A DNA stretch of 64,000 nucleotides from CALJTV01 sp036821185 (GCA_036821185.1 DAISKD010000001.1:558001-622000), one strand, 5' to 3'. Counted from the stretch's first letter, positions 44,642-53,357 are shown. The notes: generated by a model not told the origin, from the letters alone. Program-made: numbers and translations.

Positions 44642-45024
44642 GTATGCTCTCGGTGTTCTTTTTCAGTTATATTCTCCGCAGCGACGGAGAAAACAGTGCC
44701 GCTGTAAAGATGGGTGTCAGAAGAGCAAAGCTGCTAGCTGCCGTCCCTAGCTGTACGCCGACCTCATCAACAGCAGCTCCGATGATAAGGCTGCTGGGAG
44801 GTATCAGGTGGTCACAAGCAGCCCCGTAATCCGTCCACGAGAGCTGTCACGGGTGTTTGACAGAACGTTCAAACAGGTTGTGGCAACTTTTTCCTTTCCG
44901 ATGCCACGCTTATACGATTTGACAGCAGAGGTGACAGCCCTTATCATTTGAACCAGACCCGCCCTATCAAGAAGGTGCCGAACAAGAGATAGGGTGGCTT
45001 CTACCTTAAATCAGGGAGGTAAAG
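44642..45024. other. Intergenic stretch between fur and the TIGR04076-like gene
   Basis: No convincing gene. Two overlapping short inverted repeats (CTGTCA...TGACAG and GTTTGA...TCAAAC, each with 8-base spacers) lie near 44845-44880 and may be regulatory. A 53-codon leftward open stretch without a start codon is present but has no recognisable product. The last 20 bases contain the strong Shine-Dalgarno (GGGAGG) of the following gene. Confidence 0.5.
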
Positions 45025-45294
45025 ATGGCACAGAAAGCAAAGCTCACCGTAAAATCCATTGCCGGCTATTGTAGCGCCGGGCACAAGGTTGGCGACTCCT
45101 TCATCACCGATGGCGTTACCATCAAAGGCGAACAGGGACAGGGCATCTGTATATTCGCCCTCCCCTCGCTGGCACCCTACATCACCGCCTACTGTCGCGA
45201 GACCCCAACATCAGACTGGATCAACCAACTGAGCGAGCTGCAGTGCCCTGATACCAAAAACACGGTAAAGTTCGCCGTGGAGCGCATCGAGTAG
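45025..45294 (+). CDS. TIGR04076-family small protein
   Basis: An 89-residue protein matching the pattern of the TIGR04076 family: KLTVKSIAGYCSAGHKVGDSF near the start, GICIFALPSLAPYITAYCRE in the middle and C-P-D-TKNTVKFAVERIE at the end. The family is uncharacterised and common in anaerobes; members carry conserved Cys residues (here in GYCSAGH, GICIF, AYCRE and LQCPD). SD GGGAGGTAAAG precedes the ATG. It is a single-gene unit. Confidence 0.8.
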   Translation: MAQKAKLTVKSIAGYCSAGHKVGDSFITDGVTIKGEQGQGICIFALPSLAPYITAYCRETPTSDWINQLSELQCPDTKNTVKFAVERIE

Positions 45295-45327
45295 CTCTGT
45301 TTACACTGATGAGGTGAAAACCAGAGC
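45294..45327. terminator. Imperfect hairpin after the TIGR04076-like gene
   Basis: GCTCTG...CAGAGC continues inward with TTT/AAA and CAC/GTG, giving a stem of about 12 pairs with one bulge and a 7-base loop. It starts at the stop codon and lies between convergent genes; no U tract is present. Confidence 0.4.
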
Positions 45328-45372
45328 CGCTGCGCCGCATGGACAGCTTCTGATAATATTGTCAGCCTATTC

Positions 45373-45630
45373 TCAGCGCCCATACTTGAGTTTGGCATAT
45401 AGCATGGCAGACATCAGACCCAGCGATATGACATTCCACAGAATTACAGGCGCCAAGCCTCTCAGAACCCCGTAAGCTAGCCACGAGGCAGTGCCCAGCA
45501 AGAAAAGCGAGGTGAAGGGCAGACTTATCTCTCGTGCACTCTTCAGTCTGAACAAACGCCATACCTGTGGGATGAACCCGACGGTTATGAATAGCCCACC
45601 CCCAAACCCCAGGAATTCCTGCCAGACCAA
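45373..45630 (-). CDS. SemiSWEET/PQ-loop sugar transporter-like protein
   Basis: An 85-residue membrane protein with three hydrophobic helices and the PQ motif in the first (GFGGGLFITVGFIPQVWRLFRLKSAREIS), the SemiSWEET layout; such proteins dimerise to form a sugar pore. The TTG start is chosen because a near-perfect SD (AAGGAGGTG) sits 5 bases upstream and because 85 residues is the normal family length; longer ATG readings add a hydrophilic stretch with no family equivalent. The sugar is unknown. Confidence 0.82.
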   Translation of the reverse strand: MVWQEFLGFGGGLFITVGFIPQVWRLFRLKSAREISLPFTSLFLLGTASWLAYGVLRGLAPVILWNVISLGLMSAMLYAKLKYGR

Positions 45631-45966
45631 GCTGCACCTCCTTTCTGTCAGCATCAAACGGTCGCTCTGAATTTTGATAGAATGAAGTCCGAAGTCATTA
45701 GATTTCCGGCAGTCCCTTAGAAAACTAGACAACGAGGCTGACCCTCTGCACCTGGAGGTCCCGTTTTTGCCTATTTCCACTTTCGCCGTAGTAAGTGTAG
45801 TTATTTGAAACTACCACGTAGATATAGCCCATTATAGCACCTGCAGAGCCTCCTGAATACCGCCGGTCACACGCCAAACGGATGGAGCCGAGAAAAGCGA
45901 GAGGGTCACCTATCTTAATTGACCGTGGGTATAGTAAATAAGGGCTGACCTGAGGCGTCTCTCAGG
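45631..45966. other. Intergenic stretch upstream of SemiSWEET
   Basis: About 340 bases without a supported gene. It contains the SemiSWEET leader and, at its right end, a 6-bp hairpin (CCTGAG-N6-CTCAGG) at the stop of the large secreted-protein gene, without a U tract. Nothing else recognisable is seen. Confidence 0.5.
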
Positions 45967-48195
45967 CTACTTGCCTTGCCCCGCAGGTAGGACTTTGAAC
46001 TGCGCCCCCACGCCAAGGTGGTCAGATACGGTATAGCCACCCCAGGGATACTTCTCGGCACGCTTCAAGGACGGCTGGCGCGATATAGACTCCAGGGCCA
46101 GTCTCAATGGCGCTGAGCCGGCAGCATAGAGAACATAGTCCAGCCGCACATAGTCGCCCTCCTCAGCAGCCAGTACATTCTTTTCTCCCCACGGGGTCTC
46201 ATCCTTTAACCTCCCTTTGCCCACCCAGGTGGCCTCGCTTTTGCCTTCCCGACGGTACCCGTCGCACTCATTCTTATATTGCTGGCACGCCTCCTGCCAT
46301 TCATCATATTCACGCTTCTTCTCCAGATTGAACTGCCTCTCGTACCAGGGTATGTCCTTTCTTAGGTCATTGTAGGGACTTTGAGGCGGGACCTGTCGCT
46401 GGTTCTTTTCCCGCCAGGCGTCTTCTAAATTAAGGGGCTGGCACCAGTTTATCAGCCTGTTGTACTCGCCACAATACCCATCCACATTGAAGTCACCGCA
46501 GACAATTATCGGGCGGTCTTTAGCGTCCGCAACGCATTTACCGATAAATTCCCCCAGCTCCTTCAGTTGTTTGCTGCGGTGCTGCCAGTATTCTTCTTCG
46601 TCGCCGGAGGCTAGATGGGTATTGAACACGTGGATAAAGCATTCCGGCCCGCCAGGGAGCTGAATACGGGCATAGAGCGCTCCTTTGCTGGACCGCCCCT
46701 CCACCACGCCCGGCCGGTCACTAAATATGAAACCGCTTGCCGCTATCAAGCGGTATCGGGACAAAATCATCAAGCCGGCATCCACACTGAAATTCCTTCC
46801 GCCGGGAGAGTCCGGTCCCGTGACCAGATACCTGTCACCCTTCTTGAGCACCGCTATTTGCTGGACGGCAGCCTTGTCGCTAGGGTTCCTCGCCAGCAGC
46901 CGCACCTGCTGTCCGTCAACCTCAATGTCCTGGTCTTGATGCTTGCCATCTTTCTCCAGCTTATGCCACCATGTCTTCAGTTTTTCCTTTTTCTTCCCCA
47001 CCTTTACTTCCGTCTCCTTACCTAAGTCCAGACCCGGGTCACCGAGCCAGGCCTGTGCCATGGCGTTTTTGTAGCGGAAGTCCTCACCCTCGTAGCTGAA
47101 TACCTCCTGGAGGCAGATGACATGGTACTTTTCCGCCCACTCACCGGCCACCAGCTTGGCAATCTCGGGTGCTCGCTTGTCCCGATGTGGACACCACTTT
47201 TCCGGCACCGCCGGTATAAGCTGGCAGTTCTGCGTCAACACCCCGAGAGGACATTCCTGACATTTCTCTGGCTCCTTTTCTGGCACTGGCACAGGCTCGC
47301 CCTCTCCCGGCAGTTCTTCCGGAGGACGGGAGACCTGCGGCTCTCCAGCCCCTTTGCCGGTTAGTAGAAGCTCTACCTGGGGGCGCTGCGGGTCATTGCT
47401 GCCGATGATAACCCTGTCTCTAAATTCCCCAGCCTCGGTGGGGCTAAAGGTGACCAGAAATGGCGCAGTCGTTCCACCCGGTGATAAGGCAAAGGGGACA
47501 GGGTGTGGCCAGGTAAGGCTAAAGGGTCCCTGGGCCACCGGCGCAACGCCGATGCCCACCCAGTTAACGCTCAGAATAGCTTGGCCAGAGTTCCTTATCC
47601 AGAATACGGCACTGGCCCGTCTGCCAGCCGTGACTACGCCGAAGTCCAGCGCCTCCGGAACGACTTCGATCTTGGGCACTGCCATCGGTGGAGGTTGTGG
47701 CGATGGCGTTGGTGGCAGAGTGGGTGGAGTAGCTGATGGTGCCACAGCATCGATTATGTAGGTAAGCTGCAGCTCTCCAATAACTCCTGCCGTCCAGGCG
47801 CTGAAGCGTAGTTCAAAGCGCTGCCCCGCAGTGCCCGACGGTACTGTAAAGTTATACTGCCTGCTTACCGTGCCCCAACCGCTGGCTGCAGGAAAAGGCG
47901 ACCACCCCGCAGGTAGAGACACGGCGCGTATATTGACAGTACCGGCTGGCGTCCTGGTGGCTGTCAACTGAACGGTGGCTGACGATCCCGCAGCTATCCG
48001 ACACTGTATCGTATTCTGACCGACTGTCTGACATGTGCCACCGCTGACGATCTGCCCCGAGAACTGCAGACGGACTCCTCCGTACTCCAGCTCGCCCGAG
48101 CCGTAAGTCTGTCCCAGAGATGGCGTCGGGAATGCCAGCAAGGAGACGAGGAATAGCAGCGGTATAAACTTTATTGCCCTGGTCACCCGATTCAC
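45967..48195 (-). CDS. Secreted protein: Hydin-like domain plus EEP phosphodiesterase domain
   Basis: About 742 residues: signal peptide (IKFIPLLFLVSLLAFPTPSLG), an N-terminal beta-rich domain, a proline-rich linker (about 155-172), an ASPM/SPD-2/Hydin-like Ig domain (EALDFGVVTAGRRASAVFWIRNSG...FSPTEAGEFRDRVIIGSND), then an endonuclease/exonuclease/phosphatase domain with CLQEVF, FNTHLASG, CGDFNVDGY, RLDYVLYA and SDHLGVGAQF. All catalytic positions are present. Bacterial relatives include sphingomyelinases and DNases; the substrate is not decidable. The GTG giving MNRVTRAIKF has a good SD; a GTG three codons earlier is possible. Confidence 0.82.
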   Translation of the reverse strand: MNRVTRAIKFIPLLFLVSLLAFPTPSLGQTYGSGELEYGGVRLQFSGQIVSGGTCQTVGQNTIQCRIAAGSSATVQLTATRTPAGTVNIRAVSLPAGWSPFPAASGWGTVSRQYNFTVPSGTAGQRFELRFSAWTAGVIGELQLTYIIDAVAPSATPPTLPPTPSPQPPPMAVPKIEVVPEALDFGVVTAGRRASAVFWIRNSGQAILSVNWVGIGVAPVAQGPFSLTWPHPVPFALSPGGTTAPFLVTFSPTEAGEFRDRVIIGSNDPQRPQVELLLTGKGAGEPQVSRPPEELPGEGEPVPVPEKEPEKCQECPLGVLTQNCQLIPAVPEKWCPHRDKRAPEIAKLVAGEWAEKYHVICLQEVFSYEGEDFRYKNAMAQAWLGDPGLDLGKETEVKVGKKKEKLKTWWHKLEKDGKHQDQDIEVDGQQVRLLARNPSDKAAVQQIAVLKKGDRYLVTGPDSPGGRNFSVDAGLMILSRYRLIAASGFIFSDRPGVVEGRSSKGALYARIQLPGGPECFIHVFNTHLASGDEEEYWQHRSKQLKELGEFIGKCVADAKDRPIIVCGDFNVDGYCGEYNRLINWCQPLNLEDAWREKNQRQVPPQSPYNDLRKDIPWYERQFNLEKKREYDEWQEACQQYKNECDGYRREGKSEATWVGKGRLKDETPWGEKNVLAAEEGDYVRLDYVLYAAGSAPLRLALESISRQPSLKRAEKYPWGGYTVSDHLGVGAQFKVLPAGQGK

Positions 48196-48319
48196 CCGCC
48201 CCACCTCAATCTAGCACAGTCCGCAGCCCAATGCAATATCTGGCACTACCTAAATACCTTTGACACTAAACACGATGGCTGCTAATATAGAGCCAGCCTC
48301 ACGATGAAAAGGGGATGCT

Positions 48320-49423
48320 GTGGTCAGGTTGCTTCATACCGCCGATATCCACCTGGGTCGTAAGTTTACCTCGCTAGGCTCCAAAGGCAAGGAACAACGG
48401 GAACAGGTCAGGGCTACCTTCAAGAAGGTGGTCTCGCTCACTAGGGACGAAAAGGTGGACATAGTACTCATCGCCGGTGACCTGTTCGACTCAAACCAGC
48501 CACCGCAGAGGGATATCCAGCTTGCCTTGGAACAATTCAAATTGCTAGCCGAAGCTAACATCCCGGTATGCCTTGTCCCGGGCACGCATGATTGTTTCGA
48601 CACGGACTCCGTTTACCGTAAGGTAGATTTCACCAGAGAGTGTCCTAACGTCACCATCTTCAAAGAAAGTAACTGGTCAGCCAGGGAATTCCCCCACCTG
48701 GACCTCACCGTCTACGGTAGACCAAACCTGAGCAACCGGTCATCCCAGAGCCCCCTCCAGGGATTGGAGCGCCAGACATCAAGCCGTTTCCATGTAGCCA
48801 TAGCACACGGTTCCATGGATATCGGCTCCATCGAGCCCGATGACCATGTGTTCACGCTGGAGGAAATAAGAAAGAGCGGCATGGACTACATCGCCCTCGG
48901 GCACTGGCACCGCCCATCCACCTGTTCGGAAAAGGACCCCACCGCCTGGTACTCCGGTCCGCCTGAACTCCTCTCTTTAGACCAGCAGGAGCCGGGGCAG
49001 GTGTTGCTGGTCACCATAACGGATTCCGACAAAATCAGCGTGGAGAGGAAGACTGTGGGCAGGCGCCGCTGTCAAGAATCGGTCATCGACATCTCCTCGA
49101 TGACTACCTTCGATCTCAAAAACGCCATCGCCGACGGCGCCACCACTGACCTGGTGCGCCGGGTGGTCCTCAAAGGGCTTCGCAGTGACGACCTCGACAT
49201 AGATTACCTGTGGCAGGAGCTGTCCGACGAATTCTTCCACCTTGACATCGATGACCGCTCCTACACCAGCATCACAGAATATGAAGGCGAGCACCTGATC
49301 ATCGCCAAGTTCGTGCAATTGATGAAAGCAGAAATCGAACGTCGTGAAGGCGAAGACAAAAAAATCGCCGAGCAAGCCCTCCAGCTCGGAGTGAGGCTCC
49401 TCGAAGGACAAGAGGTGCTGTAA
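48320..49423 (+). CDS. SbcD/Mre11-like (YhaO-type) nuclease
   Basis: A 367-residue metallophosphoesterase. Motifs in order: HTADIHLGR, AGDLFDSNQPP, PGTHDCFD (usually GNHD), IAHGS, and LGHWHRP. These are the Mre11/SbcD active site for DNA end processing. The GTG start is set by AAGGGG 5-6 bases upstream. It is followed two bases later by a Rad50/SbcC-like ATPase that carries membrane helices; the pair resembles Bacillus YhaO-YhaN more than SbcDC. Confidence 0.88.
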   Translation: MVRLLHTADIHLGRKFTSLGSKGKEQREQVRATFKKVVSLTRDEKVDIVLIAGDLFDSNQPPQRDIQLALEQFKLLAEANIPVCLVPGTHDCFDTDSVYRKVDFTRECPNVTIFKESNWSAREFPHLDLTVYGRPNLSNRSSQSPLQGLERQTSSRFHVAIAHGSMDIGSIEPDDHVFTLEEIRKSGMDYIALGHWHRPSTCSEKDPTAWYSGPPELLSLDQQEPGQVLLVTITDSDKISVERKTVGRRRCQESVIDISSMTTFDLKNAIADGATTDLVRRVVLKGLRSDDLDIDYLWQELSDEFFHLDIDDRSYTSITEYEGEHLIIAKFVQLMKAEIERREGEDKKIAEQALQLGVRLLEGQEVL

Positions 49424-49424
49424 G

Positions 49425-51554
49425 ATGCTCATCAAAAGGGTCAAACTGGAGAACTTCAAGAAATTTAAGTCGCTGGAAAGGGAATTTGGCCCTGGCATCA
49501 ACGTCGTCAAGGGGCGGTTAAACGAGACCGGTAAGTCCACATTGCTTGAGGGTATCCTCACCGCCCTGTTCAAAGACTCCAAACGCAGCGCCCCAAAGCT
49601 GGGATCATTGAACACCTGGGGCACGGACCGCCGGCCCCGCCTACACATAGAATTTCAGGTTGACGGTGAGGACTACGCTCTGGTCAAAGACTTCAACAAA
49701 AAGACCTTATGTCTTACAGCCCTGAGTAGCCAGGAGCAATGGGATGTGCCCCGCAAGGTTGAGGAAAAGCTCCACAGCTTGCTCGGTGCTATCTCCGAAG
49801 ACCTCTTTCAAGCCACCTGTTGCATCAGGCAGGACGAGGTCAGAGATGTTCAGTCTGGCCAAAAAGAAGTAAGCCACAGCATGGAACGGATAATCACCGG
49901 CGGTTCTCGCGGTACCACCGCCACCGATGCGATCAAAGAGCTCGAAAAAGAAATCGACGGAATGCGTAAAGGGCTGGAAAGATATGCTAAGTCCCCAGGA
50001 CCTATCGCCGCTTTGAAGAAAGAAGTGGCAGAGCTGGAACAAAAGCTGGCAGAGTCTAGCGACAAGGTAAAAGAGTTAGAGAAGTTAAGGAAAGAGCTGC
50101 CAGAAGTAGAAACAAGACTCGCCCAGGTGAAGGAGGAGCTGAAAAGGTACCGCAAGCTCTTGGAGAACAACAAAAAACGGCAGGAAATCGAAGAGAAGAT
50201 AGAGAGGTTGAAGCGCGATTACAATACAATTGATGGGCTCACCTCGAAGCTAAATTCGCTGGAAAGTGAGAGGCAGGAACTAAATTCAAAGCTGCGGTCC
50301 CTTTCCGGCTTCGACGACCAGGAGAAGGTGGCTGACGCTGAAAAAGATCTCAAAACGCTGAAGGGGCGGCGCCAGGACATAGAGCAGGACTTGTCGGAGC
50401 GAAAGCAGGAGTTAGCCGCAGTCGAAGCACAGTTAAAGCAAAGGGCTGTCCTCGCCTCGCTGGCATCAAGGACCACCCTCTTAGCCGGAATCGTCATCAC
50501 CATTCTGGGCTTTGCCCTGATGGTCTGGCACGGGTTAGCGGCAATAGCCGGCGGACTCGGCATAGTGCTGGTGATAGTCAGTCTTTTGGCCAAAAATTCC
50601 GTCATCGCCAACAAAAAAGAGAGGGAACACCTACAACAGAGGATCGCCGATATGATGAAAGCCCTCGAGGAAATAAAGCAAGAGGAGGACAGGATACTTT
50701 CGGCAATGAATTGTGTCTCGGCAGAGGAGTTTGACCACAAGTGTAAGGAGTTTAAGGATCTGACCGATCGGCTCAAAATTACTGAGGCCAGACGCACCGC
50801 CCTGCTTGAAGGACAGACCATCGAAGGCCTGGAACAGCAGAAAAGGGACCTCATCAGAGACATTGCCATCGAGGAAGCGAAGCTCACCGAAGACTTGAAA
50901 AGCACCAGGCTGTCCCCCGAGGAATTTATTAAATTACAGGAACGTACTCAAAAGCTTGAAGGCGAAGAGAAACGACTGGAGCGTCGAATGGGGGAAATTG
51001 AAGGGCAGCTAAAACAGGCAGGATATGACCCGGAAGTCCTCAGCCAGCTCGAGGAGAAGCTACAGGAGTCGCAAGAAAAATTAGCTGCTGAGGAGAGAAA
51101 GCTGAAAGTCTATGAGCTTGCCCGCGATTTCATCGCCAGAGCCAGAGAGGAGACACTGCGGGATGTGCACGCTGAACTCCAGCAGAAAATTGAGGAGTAT
51201 CTTTCAATATTTACCAACGGGAAATATAACAAGATACAACTTAAGCCAGGAACCCTGGAGTGTCTCATATTTTCCGAAGAAAAGGCTGACTGGGTGAAAC
51301 CCGAAGAACTCAGCGGCGGGACCATGGACCAGTTCTACCTCGCCTTCCGGCTGGCGTTAGCCCGGCTTATCTACCGCGACCAACTGCCGCCTCTGGTCTT
51401 CGATGACCCTTTCTACAACTTCGATCCCATCCGCCTCTCCCGGACGCTGGACTCCCTCAAGAAGTTAAGCAGGAGTCACCAGGTTATCATCTTCACCCTG
51501 GGGGACACCTACGACAAAATCGCCGATAGGATAATAGAACTACCGCAGGAATAA
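49425..51554 (+). CDS. SbcC/Rad50-like ATPase with membrane hairpin (YhaN-type)
   Basis: A 709-residue SMC-like ATPase. Walker A (KGRLNETGKSTLLEG) is at about residues 30-42; long coiled coils follow on both sides of two adjacent hydrophobic helices at about 344-392 (TTLLAGIVITILGFALMVW and IAGGLGIVLVIVSLLA); the C-terminal half has the signature ELSGGTMDQFYLAFRLALAR and Walker B/D-loop VFDDPFYNFDP. The membrane hairpin occupies the place of the zinc hook of Rad50. It is coupled with the upstream nuclease, suggesting a membrane-attached DNA-processing complex. Confidence 0.86.
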   Translation: MLIKRVKLENFKKFKSLEREFGPGINVVKGRLNETGKSTLLEGILTALFKDSKRSAPKLGSLNTWGTDRRPRLHIEFQVDGEDYALVKDFNKKTLCLTALSSQEQWDVPRKVEEKLHSLLGAISEDLFQATCCIRQDEVRDVQSGQKEVSHSMERIITGGSRGTTATDAIKELEKEIDGMRKGLERYAKSPGPIAALKKEVAELEQKLAESSDKVKELEKLRKELPEVETRLAQVKEELKRYRKLLENNKKRQEIEEKIERLKRDYNTIDGLTSKLNSLESERQELNSKLRSLSGFDDQEKVADAEKDLKTLKGRRQDIEQDLSERKQELAAVEAQLKQRAVLASLASRTTLLAGIVITILGFALMVWHGLAAIAGGLGIVLVIVSLLAKNSVIANKKEREHLQQRIADMMKALEEIKQEEDRILSAMNCVSAEEFDHKCKEFKDLTDRLKITEARRTALLEGQTIEGLEQQKRDLIRDIAIEEAKLTEDLKSTRLSPEEFIKLQERTQKLEGEEKRLERRMGEIEGQLKQAGYDPEVLSQLEEKLQESQEKLAAEERKLKVYELARDFIARAREETLRDVHAELQQKIEEYLSIFTNGKYNKIQLKPGTLECLIFSEEKADWVKPEELSGGTMDQFYLAFRLALARLIYRDQLPPLVFDDPFYNFDPIRLSRTLDSLKKLSRSHQVIIFTLGDTYDKIADRIIELPQE

Positions 51555-51608
51555 GCCGCCGCCCTTCTACCGGACACACACCGAAAAAATGAACTGGAAT
51601 TCACGTTC

Positions 51609-51617
51609 TGTTATAAT
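51609..51617 (+). promoter_or_regulatory. Extended -10 promoter of the membrane protein gene
   Basis: TGTTATAAT (TG-n-TATAAT) lies 22 bases before the ATG at 51639, with a long purine SD (GGAGGGAGGG) in between. No good -35 is seen, as is usual for extended -10 promoters. Confidence 0.5.
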
Positions 51618-51638
51618 TAGACTGGGAGGGAGGGCAAA

Positions 51639-52235
51639 ATGGTTACCGAGAGGATCAGGGCTTTCTTTAGCAATCACTGGAAACTCATCACAATTGGCGT
51701 CGCGCCGATAGCACTGCTGGCTATCATCTTTGCCCTGCCCATTAAGACCGCCACTGTCCAGGTTACGGAACAGTACTGGGACACAGAGATGAAAAGCCAG
51801 CCCTACACCGTCACCGAAAGCTACACTGAAGAGGAGCCATATAAGGTGACCGAGACCCGGACCATCACCATTTACGATGCTTATGTCTATCCAGCAAACT
51901 GGTCACACACCTTTACAGTGGACAAGCCCGGCACCATAACTGTAAACATCCAGGGCTATACCTATCCTTACCCTATCTATTACTACATCAGATGCCCGGA
52001 AAGCGATGGCACCGACTGTCGGGTGTGGCCTTACTTCTACCATGACTGGTATTGGGGCAGTGGTCAGGCACACGTGGTGATAAAGATGAACTACCCCGAA
52101 GAAATAACCAAATTCAGGGCGGTGACCAAATACCGTGAGGTGACCAAGTACCAGCAGGTGCCGACACCGGTGCTAAAGGAAAGAACAGCCACCAAAGAGG
52201 TGAAGATGTCGGTCTGGGCTTACCTGTTTCGGTAA
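51639..52235 (+). CDS. Membrane-anchored beta-rich protein, unknown
   Basis: A 198-residue protein that I do not recognise. One N-terminal membrane helix (LITIGVAPIALLAIIFAL) is followed by an exported domain rich in Thr, Tyr and Val. The domain is flanked by short pseudo-repeats: YTVTESYTEEEPYKVTET on the N-terminal side and FRAVTKYREVTKYQQVPTP on the C-terminal side. The centre is aromatic (YPYPIYYYIRCPE...RVWPYFYHDWYWGSG) with two cysteines. It is expressed from its own extended -10 promoter. Confidence 0.75.
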   Translation: MVTERIRAFFSNHWKLITIGVAPIALLAIIFALPIKTATVQVTEQYWDTEMKSQPYTVTESYTEEEPYKVTETRTITIYDAYVYPANWSHTFTVDKPGTITVNIQGYTYPYPIYYYIRCPESDGTDCRVWPYFYHDWYWGSGQAHVVIKMNYPEEITKFRAVTKYREVTKYQQVPTPVLKERTATKEVKMSVWAYLFR

Positions 52236-52292
52236 GCCTGCCGATGGCAAGAACACAGCAGCGGAAAAAGAAAAAGCCGGCAGAGGTCTACC

Positions 52293-52475
52293 ATGAAGAA
52301 GGAACTGATGGACATCCTGGCGTGCCCGGTATGCAAAAGCGATTTGCAGCTTAATGTTGCTGAAGAGAAGGACGGCGATGTGGTCACCGGTAGCCTTTAT
52401 TGCCAGAAGTGTGACCACCACTACCCCATCACCGAGAGTATACCCAATCTGTTGCCGCCGGACCTTAATAAATGA
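52293..52475 (+). CDS. Trm112-like zinc-ribbon protein
   Basis: A 60-residue protein of the Trm112p-like/UPF0434 family with two cysteine pairs (LACPVCKSDLQL and YCQKCDHHYPI) and the typical ending IPNLLPPD. Bacterial members are thought to be small partners of methyltransferases. It converges on queD, the two stops being almost adjacent within a hairpin. Confidence 0.85.
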   Translation: MKKELMDILACPVCKSDLQLNVAEEKDGDVVTGSLYCQKCDHHYPITESIPNLLPPDLNK

Positions 52476-52487
52476 CCTAGTCCGGCG
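52456..52487. terminator. Hairpin containing both stops of trm112-like and queD
   Basis: CGCCGGAC pairs over 8 bp with GTCCGGCG around a 16-base loop that contains the TAA/TGA-rich end of the rightward gene; the queD stop lies at the stem edge. No U tract. Confidence 0.4.
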
Positions 52488-52845
52488 TATACGTCACCCA
52501 GGTCTGCGGTGATTCCCAGACCTCAATGCTTGTCAGCTCCACCTGCCGCGGCAAGCGCTCCTTGAGTCTATCGAAGATAACCGCGGCAATGTTCTCCGAA
52601 GACGGGTTCATCTTGTCAAACGGTTCAGTCTCGTTAAGACACATATGGTCAAATGAAGAAAGTACCGCTTTGAGATGCTTCTTCAATTCGGTGAAATCAT
52701 AAGCCAGTCCCGTGTTGTCCAGGCCTCTGGCCATTACCGTAGCTACCACCTTGAACCGGTGACCATGCAGGTTCTCGCACCTGCCGCCATATTCCCTGAG
52801 GTAATGGGCAGCATCGAAATGGTCTTCCACGGAAATTCGGTACAT
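52477..52845 (-). CDS. queD: 6-pyruvoyltetrahydropterin synthase/QueD family protein
   Basis: A 122-residue T-fold enzyme. Zinc histidines are in HFDAAHYL and CENLHGHRF (which also holds the catalytic cysteine), and the C-terminal catalytic region is ELTSIEVWESPQTWVTY. In bacteria this family usually makes 6-carboxy-tetrahydropterin for queuosine; with folK and folP directly upstream, a pterin/folate role is also possible. SD GGAGGTGATGT precedes the ATG. Confidence 0.88.
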   Translation of the reverse strand: MYRISVEDHFDAAHYLREYGGRCENLHGHRFKVVATVMARGLDNTGLAYDFTELKKHLKAVLSSFDHMCLNETEPFDKMNPSSENIAAVIFDRLKERLPRQVELTSIEVWESPQTWVTYTPD

Positions 52846-52848
52846 ACA

Positions 52849-53355
52849 TCACCTCCTGCTCAAAATCTCCTCCGCCCCTGCCCATTTGTAAACGCCTGAA
52901 ATAGTCCCCAGCTCGCTGAGCAGCTCCGTCACGGACTTCCCCAGCTCCGGATGTACCAGGTCCGGTGCTATCTCCGCCAGCGGCACCAGCACAAACGCCC
53001 GCTCGGCAAGCCTGGGATGAGGCACCCTAAGGTCAGGACAACTGACCACCTCGTCACCATAGAACAGTATATCGACGTCAATGGGCCTGGGAGCATTGCG
53101 GAAAGACGGTTCTCTGCCCAGCGCTGCCTCTATCTCCTTCGCCATGAGGAGGAGTTCCCGAGGCGACAACGATGTACTTATACGGCATACTGCGTTGAGG
53201 AACTTTGGCTGCTCCGTAAAGCCTAGCGGCTCCGTCTCATAGACCGATGATACTTTCTCCACCGCAGCCCTTCGCGAAATCAGCTCTAGAGCCCGTGCCA
53301 GATTAAGTCTTCTATCGCCGAGGTTAGAGCCAAGGCCCAGGTATGCCGTAGCCAC
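52849..53355 (-). CDS. folK: 6-hydroxymethyl-dihydropterin pyrophosphokinase FolK
   Basis: A 168-residue HPPK that activates 6-hydroxymethyl-7,8-dihydropterin for FolP. Motifs: AYLGLGSNLGDRR, YETEPLGFTEQPKFLNAVC, and RPIDVDILFYGDEVV...VPHPRLAERAFVL. The GTG immediately after the folP stop is chosen, giving MATAYLGLGSN; the longer reading overlaps folP by 43 bases and adds residues without family match. Confidence 0.92.
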   Translation of the reverse strand: MATAYLGLGSNLGDRRLNLARALELISRRAAVEKVSSVYETEPLGFTEQPKFLNAVCRISTSLSPRELLLMAKEIEAALGREPSFRNAPRPIDVDILFYGDEVVSCPDLRVPHPRLAERAFVLVPLAEIAPDLVHPELGKSVTELLSELGTISGVYKWAGAEEILSRR

Positions 53356-53357
53356 AG

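Noticed and set aside
44635..44829. Rightward 64-codon ORF upstream of the TIGR04076-like gene
   Set aside because: It begins inside the fur promoter, has no SD and low-complexity content.
44642..44830. 53-codon leftward open stretch ending in PIFTAALFSPSLRRI
   Set aside because: No start codon or SD, preceded by a stop, and no recognisable family; probably chance.
48208..48236. Promoter (TTGCAT-N17-TAGATT) for the large secreted protein
   Set aside because: The predicted transcript would begin at or inside the chosen start region, leaving no room for the SD; left out as a feature.
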